Shown: positions 1-8,350 of the stretch, in pieces | How positions within the stretch are numbered: the first letter of the stretch is position 1 | Layout of the letters: each line of letters begins with the position of its first letter | Origin: Methylomicrobium sp035916875 | GTDB taxonomy: Bacteria > Pseudomonadota > Gammaproteobacteria > Methylococcales > Methylomonadaceae | Direction of reading: 5' to 3' | Length of the DNA: 38,619 bases | Assembly: GCF_035916875.1 (NCBI RefSeq) | Contig: NZ_JAXUHN010000066.1 | Coordinates: 1-38,619 of the forward strand | Made by a program: the position numbers and the translations under genes | Notes under the pieces: model-generated | What the model saw: only the letters and a program-made list of their open reading frames with translations | Database searches by the model: none | What the model was told of the DNA's origin: nothing

Positions 1-24
1 CTTCGGAAGAAGGCTGGGATGAGG

Positions 25-60
25 GGATCAAAATAAAGTATTTTTCCTTATTTTTGATCC
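25..60. repeat. AT-rich inverted repeat
   Basis: GGATCAAAATAA at 25-36 pairs with TTATTTTTGATCC at 48-60 around an 11-nt loop, with one unpaired A. It lies upstream of rlmH beside a second GC-rich hairpin. It could end transcription from a gene left of the window or belong to a dispersed repeat. No gene is visible from 1 to 262. Confidence 0.5.
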
Positions 61-61
61 T

Positions 62-96
62 CCTCACCCCAACCCTCTCCAGCAGGAGAGGGAGCT
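62..96. repeat. REP-like hairpin element
   Basis: CCCTCTCC (73-80) and GGAGAGGG (85-92) form a perfect 8-bp stem with loop AGCA, preceded by CTCACCCCAA. The CTCACCCCAACCCTCTCC type of sequence is a familiar intergenic repeat in many gammaproteobacteria. A terminator role for an upstream gene is also possible, because a pyrimidine-rich stretch (CTTTCTTCTT) follows. Confidence 0.5.
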
Positions 97-262
97 TTCT
101 TCTTAACTTAACGGCATTGATGTAAGGGGCGCCTATCATGATCAATATATCCAGGCATCCGAATCTGTGCGGCATAATACGCCGAATCGGGCCATCGACC
201 GGAATTGCTGTTATTGCAAGCTGCGCATTGCATCAAGCGCGGCTTGTCGGTATCCTGCGTCG

Positions 263-733
263 ATGCAAATACATCTGATCTCGATAGGAAACCGAATGCC
301 CTCTTGGGTACAGCAAGGCTACGACGAATACGCGAAGCGACTTCCGCGGGAATGCGAATTAATTTTGAAGGAAATTGCGCCGGGCAACCGCGGCAAGAAC
401 TGTGATGTTGCCCGGATCGTAAAGGACGAAGGCGACCGGATGCTGGCGGCGATGCCGACGAATTGTCATCCGGTCGTGCTCGATTTGGCCGGCAAGCCCT
501 GGTCCACACCGGAACTTTCCGTGACTTTAAAACACTGGCTCGAAGGCGGCCGGAATGTCGCGTTGCTGATCGGCGGACCGGAGGGTCTGGCCGATGCAGT
601 CAAAAAAACGGCGCGCGAATCCTGGTGTTTGTCGAATCTGACCTTTCCTCACCCTTTGGTGCGGATCGTCGTGGCCGAACAGCTCTATCGTGCCTGGAGC
701 ATTCTGAACCACCACCCCTACCATCGCGGATGA
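263..733 (+). CDS. rlmH: 23S rRNA (pseudouridine1915-N3)-methyltransferase RlmH
   Basis: A 156-residue SPOUT-class methyltransferase. By family knowledge it methylates N3 of pseudouridine 1915 in helix 69 of 23S rRNA, using S-adenosylmethionine, on assembled 70S ribosomes. The start at 263 (MQIHLISIGNRMP) gives the usual family length of about 155; the open frame runs further upstream, but that part shows no homology. The SAM-binding knot motif LLIGGPEGL and the C-terminal signature HPLVRIVVAEQLYRAWSI followed by NHHPYHRG are both intact. No clear Shine-Dalgarno sequence precedes the start. The stop overlaps the maf start as ATGA, so translation of the two is probably coupled. In many genomes rlmH follows rsfS/nadD; those genes are not in view here. 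Confidence 0.95.
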   Translation: MQIHLISIGNRMPSWVQQGYDEYAKRLPRECELILKEIAPGNRGKNCDVARIVKDEGDRMLAAMPTNCHPVVLDLAGKPWSTPELSVTLKHWLEGGRNVALLIGGPEGLADAVKKTARESWCLSNLTFPHPLVRIVVAEQLYRAWSILNHHPYHRG

Positions 734-1311
734 AAGCCCAAATCATTCTTGCATCGGCCTCGCCGCGCCGAAGGGAACTCTTGGATCAGATCGGCATCGC
801 TTACGAGGTCTGGCCGGTCGACATCAACGAATCCCCGAAGGTCAATGAGGCGCCGGTGGACTATGTGCGGAGAATCGCGGCCGAAAAGTCGGAAGTCTGT
901 CACCGCTTATCGGCGCATAGAGGATTGCCGGTGCTGGGGGCGGATACGGCGGTCATCTTGAATGGCCGCATCATGGGCAAGCCGAAGGACAAGGTCGATG
1001 CGCTGGCGATGCTGCATCGATTGTCCGGCCAAACTCATCAGGTTATGAGCGCGGTCTCGCTGCGGGGACGCACGCACGGCGAGGCGCTGAGCGTGACCGA
1101 GGTGACTTTCAGAGAGATCAGCGAACAGGAAATGTTGGCCTACTGGGCGACCACCGAGCCGGCCGACAAAGCCGGATGTTATGCAATCCAAGGACTCGGC
1201 AGCGTGTTCGTGCAAGCGATTGAGGGCAGTTTTTCCGGCGTGGTCGGTCTGCCCTTGTTCGAAACCGCCGAACTTCTCTTACAACAAGGCATCCAAATAT
1301 TACATGAGTGA
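730..1311 (+). CDS. maf: Maf family nucleotide pyrophosphatase (dTTP/UTP type, YhdE-like)
   Basis: A 193-residue Maf protein. The family hydrolyses dTTP, UTP and modified nucleoside triphosphates to monophosphates, a house-cleaning role that keeps odd nucleotides out of DNA and RNA. Family signatures are in order: the N-terminal ILASASPRRRELL loop, GADTAV with the catalytic Asp, the DKAGCYAIQG segment and the C-terminal SFSGVVGLPL. The DKAGCYAIQG form and the position next to rng fit the YhdE branch rather than YceF. The start at 730 overlaps the rlmH stop by 4 bp, and the stop overlaps the rng start by 8 bp, so rlmH-maf-rng looks like one transcription and translation unit. Substrate preference is inferred from the branch, not shown. 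Confidence 0.93.
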   Translation: MKAQIILASASPRRRELLDQIGIAYEVWPVDINESPKVNEAPVDYVRRIAAEKSEVCHRLSAHRGLPVLGADTAVILNGRIMGKPKDKVDALAMLHRLSGQTHQVMSAVSLRGRTHGEALSVTEVTFREISEQEMLAYWATTEPADKAGCYAIQGLGSVFVQAIEGSFSGVVGLPLFETAELLLQQGIQILHE

Positions 1312-2758
1312 AGAAATCTTAATCAACGTGACGCCGCCCGAGACGCGCGTTGCGGTTATCGAAAACGGCATCCTGCAGGAACTGATCATCGAGCGCACCC
1401 GGCAGCGGGGGCTTGTCGGCAATATCTACAAGGGCGAGGTCTGCCGAGTGCTGCCGGGCATGCAGGCGGCATTCGTCGATATCGGCTTGCCTCGGGCCGC
1501 GTTTTTGCATCTTTCCGACTTGTCCAGCAAGGAGCTTGAAAAAAAAGGTTCCGAAAATATCGAGCATTATCTGTATGAAGGCCAGCATATCGTTGTTCAG
1601 GTGGTGAAGGACCCGATCGGCAGCAAGGGTGCGAGGTTAACCACCGAAATTTCGATTCCGTCGCGCTATCAGGTCTATATGCCTTACGCGAACAATTCCG
1701 GCGTGTCGCACCGGATCGAGTGCGAGGAGGAAAGGCTGCGTCTGAAAGCCTGCCTGGAGGCATTTCGCCAGGAGCATCATTGCGGCGGCTTTATTGCCCG
1801 GACCGCCGCCGAATGTGTCGAGGAAGTGGTGCTGATCGCCGATATGACCTTTTTGCTAAAACTCTGGGGCGCGATTTCGGCGAAAATTGCCGGTGCGAAG
1901 GCAAAACAGTTCATCCACAAGGACTTGCCGCTCAGCGTCAGAACACTGCGCGATTTGTATAAAGAAGGCATCGACCGGGTGCGGGTCGATTCGACCGAGA
2001 CCTATCACCGCCTGGTTGAATTCGCAGAGGTGTTCGTGCCCGAAATCGTGCCGGTGATCGAGCACTACACGGGCGAATGCCCGGTGTTCGAAATCTACAA
2101 TGTCGAAAGCGAGATTCAAAAAGCGTTGGACCGCAAGGTCAAGTTGAAGTCCGGCGGTCATCTGGTGTTCGATCAGACCGAAGCGATGACCACCGTCGAT
2201 GTGAATACCGGCGGCTATGTCAGCGGTCGCAACCTCGAAGAAACGATTTTCAAGACCAATCTCGAAGCGGCGCAGGCGATTTCCCGACAGCTCAGGCTAC
2301 GCAACCTCGGCGGCATCATCATCATCGACTTCATCGACATGCAGGGCGACGAACACAAGCGGCAGGTGTTGCAGGCGCTCGAACGTCATCTGGAAAAGGA
2401 TCACGCGAAAACCAAGATTTCCGAAGTCTCTGTGCTCGGTTTGGTCGAAATGACCCGCAAGAGGACGAGGGAAAGTCTCGAACACATCCTTTGCGAACCC
2501 TGCAAGGCGTGTGGCGGCCGCGGCGTTTTGAAAACGCCGGAGACGGTCTGCCTCGAAATCTTTCGGGAAATCATTCGCGAAGTCAGGCAATACAAGGTCA
2601 AGCAATTGCTCGTTCTGGCTTCGAACGAAGTTGTCGAAATGCTGCTTGACGAAGAAGCCGACATGCTTGCGGAACTCGAAGCGTTTCTCGGCGTACAGAT
2701 CAAGTTCCGCGCCGAGTCCGAATATAATCAGGAACAGTATGATGTGGTTTTGTTGTAG
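1304..2758 (+). CDS. rng: Ribonuclease G
   Basis: A 484-residue endoribonuclease, close to the 489 of E. coli RNase G. The family matures the 5' end of 16S rRNA and cleaves selected mRNAs. An S1-type RNA-binding region is N-terminal (about residues 37-130). The catalytic metal-binding aspartates are D299 in DVNTGGYVSG and D342 in DFIDM. A zinc-link region follows with C397, C400 and C403 (CEPCKACGGRG). There is no long acidic or proline-rich C-terminal scaffold, which separates it from RNase E. The start MSEEILINVTPPETRVAVIENG at 1304 lies inside the end of maf. A 146-bp gap with a small GGCCGG/CCGGCC hairpin (2788-2813) separates it from yhdP. Confidence 0.95.
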   Translation: MSEEILINVTPPETRVAVIENGILQELIIERTRQRGLVGNIYKGEVCRVLPGMQAAFVDIGLPRAAFLHLSDLSSKELEKKGSENIEHYLYEGQHIVVQVVKDPIGSKGARLTTEISIPSRYQVYMPYANNSGVSHRIECEEERLRLKACLEAFRQEHHCGGFIARTAAECVEEVVLIADMTFLLKLWGAISAKIAGAKAKQFIHKDLPLSVRTLRDLYKEGIDRVRVDSTETYHRLVEFAEVFVPEIVPVIEHYTGECPVFEIYNVESEIQKALDRKVKLKSGGHLVFDQTEAMTTVDVNTGGYVSGRNLEETIFKTNLEAAQAISRQLRLRNLGGIIIIDFIDMQGDEHKRQVLQALERHLEKDHAKTKISEVSVLGLVEMTRKRTRESLEHILCEPCKACGGRGVLKTPETVCLEIFREIIREVRQYKVKQLLVLASNEVVEMLLDEEADMLAELEAFLGVQIKFRAESEYNQEQYDVVLL

Positions 2759-2904
2759 GCCCAGGCTTCAAGGGGATGCGCAGTTGCGGCCGGGTTAGCG
2801 GCGTGATCCGGCCTTACCAAATCCCAAGTAAAATCGATCCGCTATTTTTACCCCTTGTTGACGGCAATAGCCTTTGAACTCTGTTTCCTGAACCCGCTTT
2901 TTTC

Positions 2905-5900
2905 ATGATCCACCATATTACCAGAGCCACCCGGCACCTGATTTTCTGGAGCCTGATCGTTACCGCGTTGGGCATGACCAGCGTGCGTCTGGTCTTGACC
3001 AGTGTCGAAGGTTATAAGGCCCGGTTGGCGGCGCGGGTCGGTATGATGGTCGGCGCGCCGGTAAAAATCGGCAAGCTTGGTGCGCGCATGCGAGGTTTCA
3101 GTCCAGAGATCGTGTTGAACGATATTGACATCGCTTCGGTTACCGCAAGAAGGCAAAATGCGATCGAACTGAAAGAAATCCGTCTCGGCATTCATTTACT
3201 GCAAGCGGTTCTCAAACGAGAGCTTTTGGCGTCGTCCTGGGTCACGCTGGTGGGTGCGAAGCTGACAGTCAAACGCAATAGCGACGGTAAATTGAGCATC
3301 GCCGGATTGAATGCGAGTGAAGGCAATCCGCTGTGGCTGCTCGAAACCGGCAAATATGAAGTCATCGACAGCGACATTACCTGGCAGGACGCGCAAAGAC
3401 GGGGAAGGCCGTTGACTTTCGAGTCGGCCGATTTGGCTCTGATCAACGAGAACGAGCATCATCGTATCAACGTGCTGATGCGGTTACCGGAGAAATTCGG
3501 CAAGTCACTCCGGGTGTCGCTGGATTTTACCGGGGATATGTTCGATTTAAAATCGCTCCAGGGCCGCGCGTATATCGAAGGCAAAAGTCTGAATCTACCC
3601 GAATGGGTCACGCTCGACTTGCCGCTGGCGATCACCTTGGCGTCCGGGCGCGGCGACCTGAATATCTGGAGCGATTGGCAGCAGGAGCAAGCGACTGCGG
3701 TGGCGGGGCAGGTCAAAATCCATGATTTGAAATTGAAGCAGCCCGGGCTGGGTGCATTCGCGGCCGGACAACTGCAAAGCCGGTTTCAGTTGAAGTTGAG
3801 TGAAAAGCACTGGCGACTGGATATCGATGAATTCCGACTGACGACGCAGAACGGCGGCGAGATCAAAATCTGGCCGGATGCGGTATTCAGTGTCAAAGGC
3901 GCGGGCGATGCGGAGAAAGCGATGCGGCAGATCGCACTGTACGCCGAGCGCCTGGATATACAGGAAGCTGCGTTGCTGGGGCGGTTTTTGTTGCCGCCTG
4001 ACGATGTCACGGGGCAATTTTTACGAGATACCGGTCTGAAAGGCGAGCTTCGGGATTTTTCGTTGTTTGCGGATACCGATCAACAATCACTGTCGGTCAA
4101 TGGCGGGTTCAGTCATGTCGGTATCGCCGCGTCGGATAGGCTGCCCGGTTTCGAGAATCTATCCGGGCGGATTCAAGGCAATCGCGGGCGGGGAACGCTC
4201 GTTATTGCCAGTGACGATGCAGTGTTCAGAGCGCCGGATCTGTTCCGCCAACCGCTGCCGCTCGACCGTGTGCACGGCATTGTGCAATGGCTGCAAACGG
4301 ATGATGCCTGGTCCGTCGACAGCCCTTTGCTAATGCTGGAGTCGCAGGGGTTAAATGTGCAAACTCGGCTGCATCTTGCTGTTCCGAACGCGGATGGCAG
4401 TCTTCCGTTCATCGATTTGCAGGGCGTGTTTTCCTGCGCCGACATGAAGGCGGTCAGCCGCTATTTGCCGGCCAGAATCATGCGGCCCGATGTGGTGGAC
4501 TGGCTTGATCATGCGTTTGTGCAGGGCAACGTTCCGAAGGGCCGACTTCTGCTGCACGGTAATCCAGCCGATTTTCCGTTTACCGATACCAATGGCGTTT
4601 TCGAAGCCATATTCGATACCGAAAACATGGAGCTTGCCTATCTGCCGGACTGGCCGAATTTGACCGGCGCGTCGGCGGAAGTCGTTTTTAATCAGGATGG
4701 CTTGAAGGCGGCTGTGCGACAAGGCTCGTCGTACGGCGTGACGGTGAATAAAGTGGATGTCGATATTCCGCACCTGAATGCTACCGCAAATCTGCAGGTC
4801 AATGGCAAGCTGGAAGGCAAAATCAGCCAGGCGCTCGAATTCGTCCAAAACTCCCCGTTGGCCGCGCGTGCGGATGCGTTATTGCAGGTGGCCACACCTC
4901 AAGGCAATGCCAAAATTGATCTGGATCTGCAAATTCCGATGCGGCAGGGAGGCCAATACAAAACCGATGTGACCGCGCACTTCGAAAATGCCGAGTTACG
5001 CCTGAAATCTCCGGATTTGCCGGTCCGGCAGGTAAGAGGAAGGATCAAATTCGACGATAAGGGAATGTACGGAGAAAATCTCGGCGCGGATATGCTGAAT
5101 CACCCGGTCAAGGTCAGTCTTGAAACTGTCGATCAGCAGACCCGGTTGAATGTCGATGGGCGTGTTGACATTGGCGATCTGCGTGCTCAATTCGGGATGC
5201 CATGGCTCGATTTTGCGCAAGGGGAGACGGCTTATCAACTGGCCTTACGCTTGCCGCATCCGGAAGGCAGGCTGATTTTGTCGATCCGGTCCGATCTGGA
5301 CGGCGTGCAGCTCGATTTGCCGGATATGTTGGCAAAGCCGGCAAAACAACGAAGGTCCTTGATGTTGGCGTTCGATTTGACCGATAAAAATATTTTGCCG
5401 GTCGAACTGAGCTATGGCGACGATTTTAGCGCGGCACTCAAAATCGATTTAAACAAACAGCTTATCGAATCCGGACATGTATTATTGGGCGCTGGCAAGG
5501 CAGAACAGCGTAGCGAGCCCGGCTTGAAGCTGGAAATCAATCGTGAAAAATTGCAATTGGAGGACTGGATCAAAATGGCCGGCGCAGAGACATCGGAGCA
5601 TGGCGCAAAAGTAGAGATCAGGCAGCTCAATGTGCATGGCGATCAGGGTTTCTGGCAACAGGCCGAACTGGGCCCCTTCAATCTGAATTTGCAGCGCGCT
5701 GGAACGTTTTGGGAAGGCAGGATCGATAGTCCGATTCTTAATGGCCGGGTCAAGCTGCCGGCCGACTTGAGCGGGCTCGACAGGATCGACTTGAAGCTGG
5801 ACCGGCTCGATGTATCCGCGCTGGCGAACATCAAAATGGAAAAGGGCGGCCGGGACGGCGTATCCGATTATTTCCCGTTGCTTTCGGTCACCAGCGAGAA

Positions 5901-6732
5901 AACCTTCTGGAAAGAGGTCGATTTGGGCCGCTTTGCGATGAATACCGAACGCATTCCCGGCGGTTTGCTGTTCGACCGCTTCGTATTGCAGGGCAAGGAT
6001 CAGAAATTGACGCTGACCGGCGACTGGAAGATTACGGGCGGTAATTCGCAAACCCAAGCCAAGGGTCGTCTGGAACTGATCAATGGCGGCGAGCTGTTTG
6101 ACCGTCTCGGCATCAGCAAGGATTTGACCGATACCAGCGGTGTGGTCGATTTCGGCCTGAATTGGCAGGCGCCGCCTTACCGGTTTGCGCTGGCGGATTT
6201 ACAAGGCTTCGCTGATGTTGATTTCAAGAGCGGACGCATCCTGAGCATCGAGCCCGGCTTCGGGCGGGTGCTTGGCATTCTCGCGATGGCGCAGTGGCTC
6301 AAGCGTCTGCAACTGGATTTCAGCGATGTGTATCAGGAAGGCCTGACTTTCAACAGTATCAAGGGGCGTTTCAATCTTGGAAACGGCAAGGCGGTGACCG
6401 ATGATTTGATCGTCGACGCGGTGCCGGCCAAAATTTCAATCAGCGGACAAACCGATTTTGTGAATCGGACCGTCGATCACATCGTGAACGTGGCCCCAAA
6501 AAGTGCCGATGCGGTGCCCATTGCTGGTACAATTATGGGCAAGTTCGCGGCATTGATCGATAAAACGATCACCGGAACCGAGCATGAAGGCTTTTTTTTC
6601 GGCTCGCAATATCTGGTCAAAGGCGGTTGGGGTAATGCGGAGATTCACGCAATACACGAAAGGGAAGGATTGCTGCAGAAAACCTGGAGCGGAATCACCG
6701 ACTTTCCTTCGCTGCTGAAAAATAAAAAATAA
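2905..6732 (+). CDS. yhdP: YhdP, AsmA-like envelope protein
   Basis: A very long protein of 1275 residues, close to E. coli YhdP (1266). An N-terminal signal anchor is visible (residues about 12-34, FWSLIVTALGMTSVRLVLTSVEG). The rest is a long beta-rich AsmA-like domain with many short amphipathic strands, and the DUF3971-type core is recognisable by overall style and length. In E. coli, YhdP works with TamB and YdbH in moving phospholipids across the periplasm to the outer membrane. The same role is expected here by homology and by position after maf-rng. The 3' end sits 14 bp before the Nit-type amidase gene, so cotranscription is likely. No frameshift or internal stop is seen across the 3.8 kb. 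Confidence 0.92.
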   Translation: MIHHITRATRHLIFWSLIVTALGMTSVRLVLTSVEGYKARLAARVGMMVGAPVKIGKLGARMRGFSPEIVLNDIDIASVTARRQNAIELKEIRLGIHLLQAVLKRELLASSWVTLVGAKLTVKRNSDGKLSIAGLNASEGNPLWLLETGKYEVIDSDITWQDAQRRGRPLTFESADLALINENEHHRINVLMRLPEKFGKSLRVSLDFTGDMFDLKSLQGRAYIEGKSLNLPEWVTLDLPLAITLASGRGDLNIWSDWQQEQATAVAGQVKIHDLKLKQPGLGAFAAGQLQSRFQLKLSEKHWRLDIDEFRLTTQNGGEIKIWPDAVFSVKGAGDAEKAMRQIALYAERLDIQEAALLGRFLLPPDDVTGQFLRDTGLKGELRDFSLFADTDQQSLSVNGGFSHVGIAASDRLPGFENLSGRIQGNRGRGTLVIASDDAVFRAPDLFRQPLPLDRVHGIVQWLQTDDAWSVDSPLLMLESQGLNVQTRLHLAVPNADGSLPFIDLQGVFSCADMKAVSRYLPARIMRPDVVDWLDHAFVQGNVPKGRLLLHGNPADFPFTDTNGVFEAIFDTENMELAYLPDWPNLTGASAEVVFNQDGLKAAVRQGSSYGVTVNKVDVDIPHLNATANLQVNGKLEGKISQALEFVQNSPLAARADALLQVATPQGNAKIDLDLQIPMRQGGQYKTDVTAHFENAELRLKSPDLPVRQVRGRIKFDDKGMYGENLGADMLNHPVKVSLETVDQQTRLNVDGRVDIGDLRAQFGMPWLDFAQGETAYQLALRLPHPEGRLILSIRSDLDGVQLDLPDMLAKPAKQRRSLMLAFDLTDKNILPVELSYGDDFSAALKIDLNKQLIESGHVLLGAGKAEQRSEPGLKLEINREKLQLEDWIKMAGAETSEHGAKVEIRQLNVHGDQGFWQQAELGPFNLNLQRAGTFWEGRIDSPILNGRVKLPADLSGLDRIDLKLDRLDVSALANIKMEKGGRDGVSDYFPLLSVTSEKTFWKEVDLGRFAMNTERIPGGLLFDRFVLQGKDQKLTLTGDWKITGGNSQTQAKGRLELINGGELFDRLGISKDLTDTSGVVDFGLNWQAPPYRFALADLQGFADVDFKSGRILSIEPGFGRVLGILAMAQWLKRLQLDFSDVYQEGLTFNSIKGRFNLGNGKAVTDDLIVDAVPAKISISGQTDFVNRTVDHIVNVAPKSADAVPIAGTIMGKFAALIDKTITGTEHEGFFFGSQYLVKGGWGNAEIHAIHEREGLLQKTWSGITDFPSLLKNKK

Positions 6733-6746
6733 CGAGAGAGGAATGA

Positions 6747-7559
6747 ATGAGTAAATGTGCGGCCATACAGATGGCGTCCAGTCCCAATGTCGGCTCCAAC
6801 CTGCTGGAAGCCGAGAAGCTGATCGCGGAAGCGGCAAAAGCCGGCGCGAAGCTGGTCGCGCTGCCGGAAAATTTTGCGCTGATGGGCGAACATGAATTGG
6901 ACAAAATCCGTATCAAGGAAGTCGACGGTCACGGGCCGATACAATATTTTTTATCCGAGACCGCCGCGAAATATGGCGTCTGGATCGTCGGCGGCACGAT
7001 GCCTATCGCCGGCGATGCCGACAATAAGGTCAGAGCCTCCTGTTTGATCTATAACGAACGCGGCGAACGGGTTGCGCGCTATGACAAGATGCACCTTTTC
7101 GATGTCAGTGTGCCCGGCACCAACGAAGTCTATCGAGAGTCCGACTCGATCGAGGCCGGCGGTTATCCGTTGGTTTTCGATACCCCGTTCGGCAGGATGG
7201 GTGTTGCGGTGTGTTATGACCTGCGTTTTCCGGAGTTTTTCCGGGAGATGGCGCGGATGGGCATGGAAATTCTGGTGATTCCTTCGGCTTTTACCGCCGA
7301 GACCGGCGCCGCGCACTGGGAACTTCTGTTGCGCGCCCGCGCGGTCGAAAACCTATGCTACATTATCGCGCCGAATCAGGGCGGCTTTCATTTGAACGGC
7401 CGCAAGACCTTCGGGCACAGCATGATTGTCGATCCGTGGGGCATGGTGCTGGATTGCTATAAAACCGGCGGTGGCTTTGTCGCGGCCGAAATTGATCTGG
7501 AACGCCTCGAAAAAGTCCGCACGGCGTTTCCTGTTTTACAACACCGTCGATTCATTTAG
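6747..7559 (+). CDS. Carbon-nitrogen hydrolase, Nit/deaminated glutathione amidase-like
   Basis: A 270-residue nitrilase-superfamily enzyme. The catalytic triad is readable: E41 in LPENFALMG, K114 in RYDKMHLFD and C156 in VAVCYDLRFPEFF. The DKMHLFDV and CYDLRFPE motifs place it in the Nit1/Nit2 group, whose characterised members hydrolyse deaminated (dehydro-)glutathione, a repair reaction. Other short-chain omega-amides are possible substrates. The start at 6747 is preceded by a strong AGAGAGGA ribosome-binding site; another ATG at 6743 is out of frame. It lies 14 bp after yhdP and 8 bp before the lipoprotein gene, in the middle of the apparent yhdP-tldD run. The cytoplasmic location follows from the lack of a signal peptide. 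Confidence 0.88.
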   Translation: MSKCAAIQMASSPNVGSNLLEAEKLIAEAAKAGAKLVALPENFALMGEHELDKIRIKEVDGHGPIQYFLSETAAKYGVWIVGGTMPIAGDADNKVRASCLIYNERGERVARYDKMHLFDVSVPGTNEVYRESDSIEAGGYPLVFDTPFGRMGVAVCYDLRFPEFFREMARMGMEILVIPSAFTAETGAAHWELLLRARAVENLCYIIAPNQGGFHLNGRKTFGHSMIVDPWGMVLDCYKTGGGFVAAEIDLERLEKVRTAFPVLQHRRFI

Positions 7560-7567
7560 GTAAGGGC

Positions 7568-8302
7568 ATGCGGCTGCGTTTCAGCTATTTTTTTTCGTGT
7601 GCGTTGCTGGCGGCCTGCACGTCCGACGGCTCGCGCTATCGGGACACTTCGGCGCTCGAGAAGCCGCCGACATTGGTGGTCGAGAAACAAGAAGCGGCGG
7701 CTGATGCGGAAGGGCCTGAAAAGGCCGAAGCGGAAAAGTTGCCGGAAGATGCCGCATCAACCTCCAGTAAAGATAAGGAAGATGCTGCCTCAACCTCGGG
7801 TGAGGACCAGGAAGATGCTGAGCCGAAGGCCAAGAAAGGCCTGGGCGATGGGGTGGTCTCGATCAGCGGCGCGAGGCCGTTGGCATTGACAATCAAACAG
7901 CCCTTCGACGTGGCCTGGAATTCACTGAAACGGGCGCTTATCCAAAGCGGTATCGAAGTGACCGACCTCGAGCACGACAAGGGTAAATTTTATGTCAGCT
8001 ATGATGCGGATAGCTATACCTCCGAACACGGCTCGTTCATCGAAAAATCGGTCGGTTTGTTCAGTGACGATTATGCCAAGCAAGGCTATATGCTGGCGCT
8101 GACGGCCGAAGGCTCGGCAACGAAAGTGACTGCCGTTCCGGTCAAGGATGCGGAGTACCGGAAGCGGACCGATCATGATGACGAAGAAGCCGTTGCCGCT
8201 GATGTCAGCGATGCCGCCGATGCGGATAAACCGACTGATGGCGTCGATAAATTGTTAAGATCACTCTATTTGACGTTGAAGGACGACTTGCGTGAAAACT
8301 GA
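7568..8302 (+). CDS. Lipoprotein, BamC/NlpB-like
   Basis: A 244-residue predicted lipoprotein. The N-terminus MRLRFSYFFSCALLAAC carries a lipobox (LAAC, Cys17), so it should be lipid-anchored, probably in the outer membrane. The segment RDTSALEKPPTLVV after the anchor resembles the start of BamC, the accessory lipoprotein of the outer-membrane beta-barrel assembly complex. A low-complexity acidic linker follows (about residues 40-95) with a twice-repeated EDAASTS unit. Two alpha/beta segments follow (SGARPLALTIKQPFDVAWNSL, about 99-120, and the region to 180), as in helix-grip domains. A second acidic stretch (DHDDEEAVAADVSDAADADK) precedes the C-terminus. The BamC assignment rests on layout and short motifs, so it could be another helix-grip lipoprotein. 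Confidence 0.65.
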   Translation: MRLRFSYFFSCALLAACTSDGSRYRDTSALEKPPTLVVEKQEAAADAEGPEKAEAEKLPEDAASTSSKDKEDAASTSGEDQEDAEPKAKKGLGDGVVSISGARPLALTIKQPFDVAWNSLKRALIQSGIEVTDLEHDKGKFYVSYDADSYTSEHGSFIEKSVGLFSDDYAKQGYMLALTAEGSATKVTAVPVKDAEYRKRTDHDDEEAVAADVSDAADADKPTDGVDKLLRSLYLTLKDDLREN

Positions 8303-8350
8303 TGACTCGGCATTGACCGTGTGTTCTTTTAATCCAACTGAACCGTTTTG

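Noticed and set aside
108..509. 133-codon minus-strand frame
   Set aside because: It lies opposite rlmH, has no recognisable domain, and its content follows from the codon bias of rlmH.
2788..2813. Terminator after rng
   Set aside because: GGCCGG/CCGGCC gives a short stem with a 14-nt loop and no T-run, so it is not called as a terminator.
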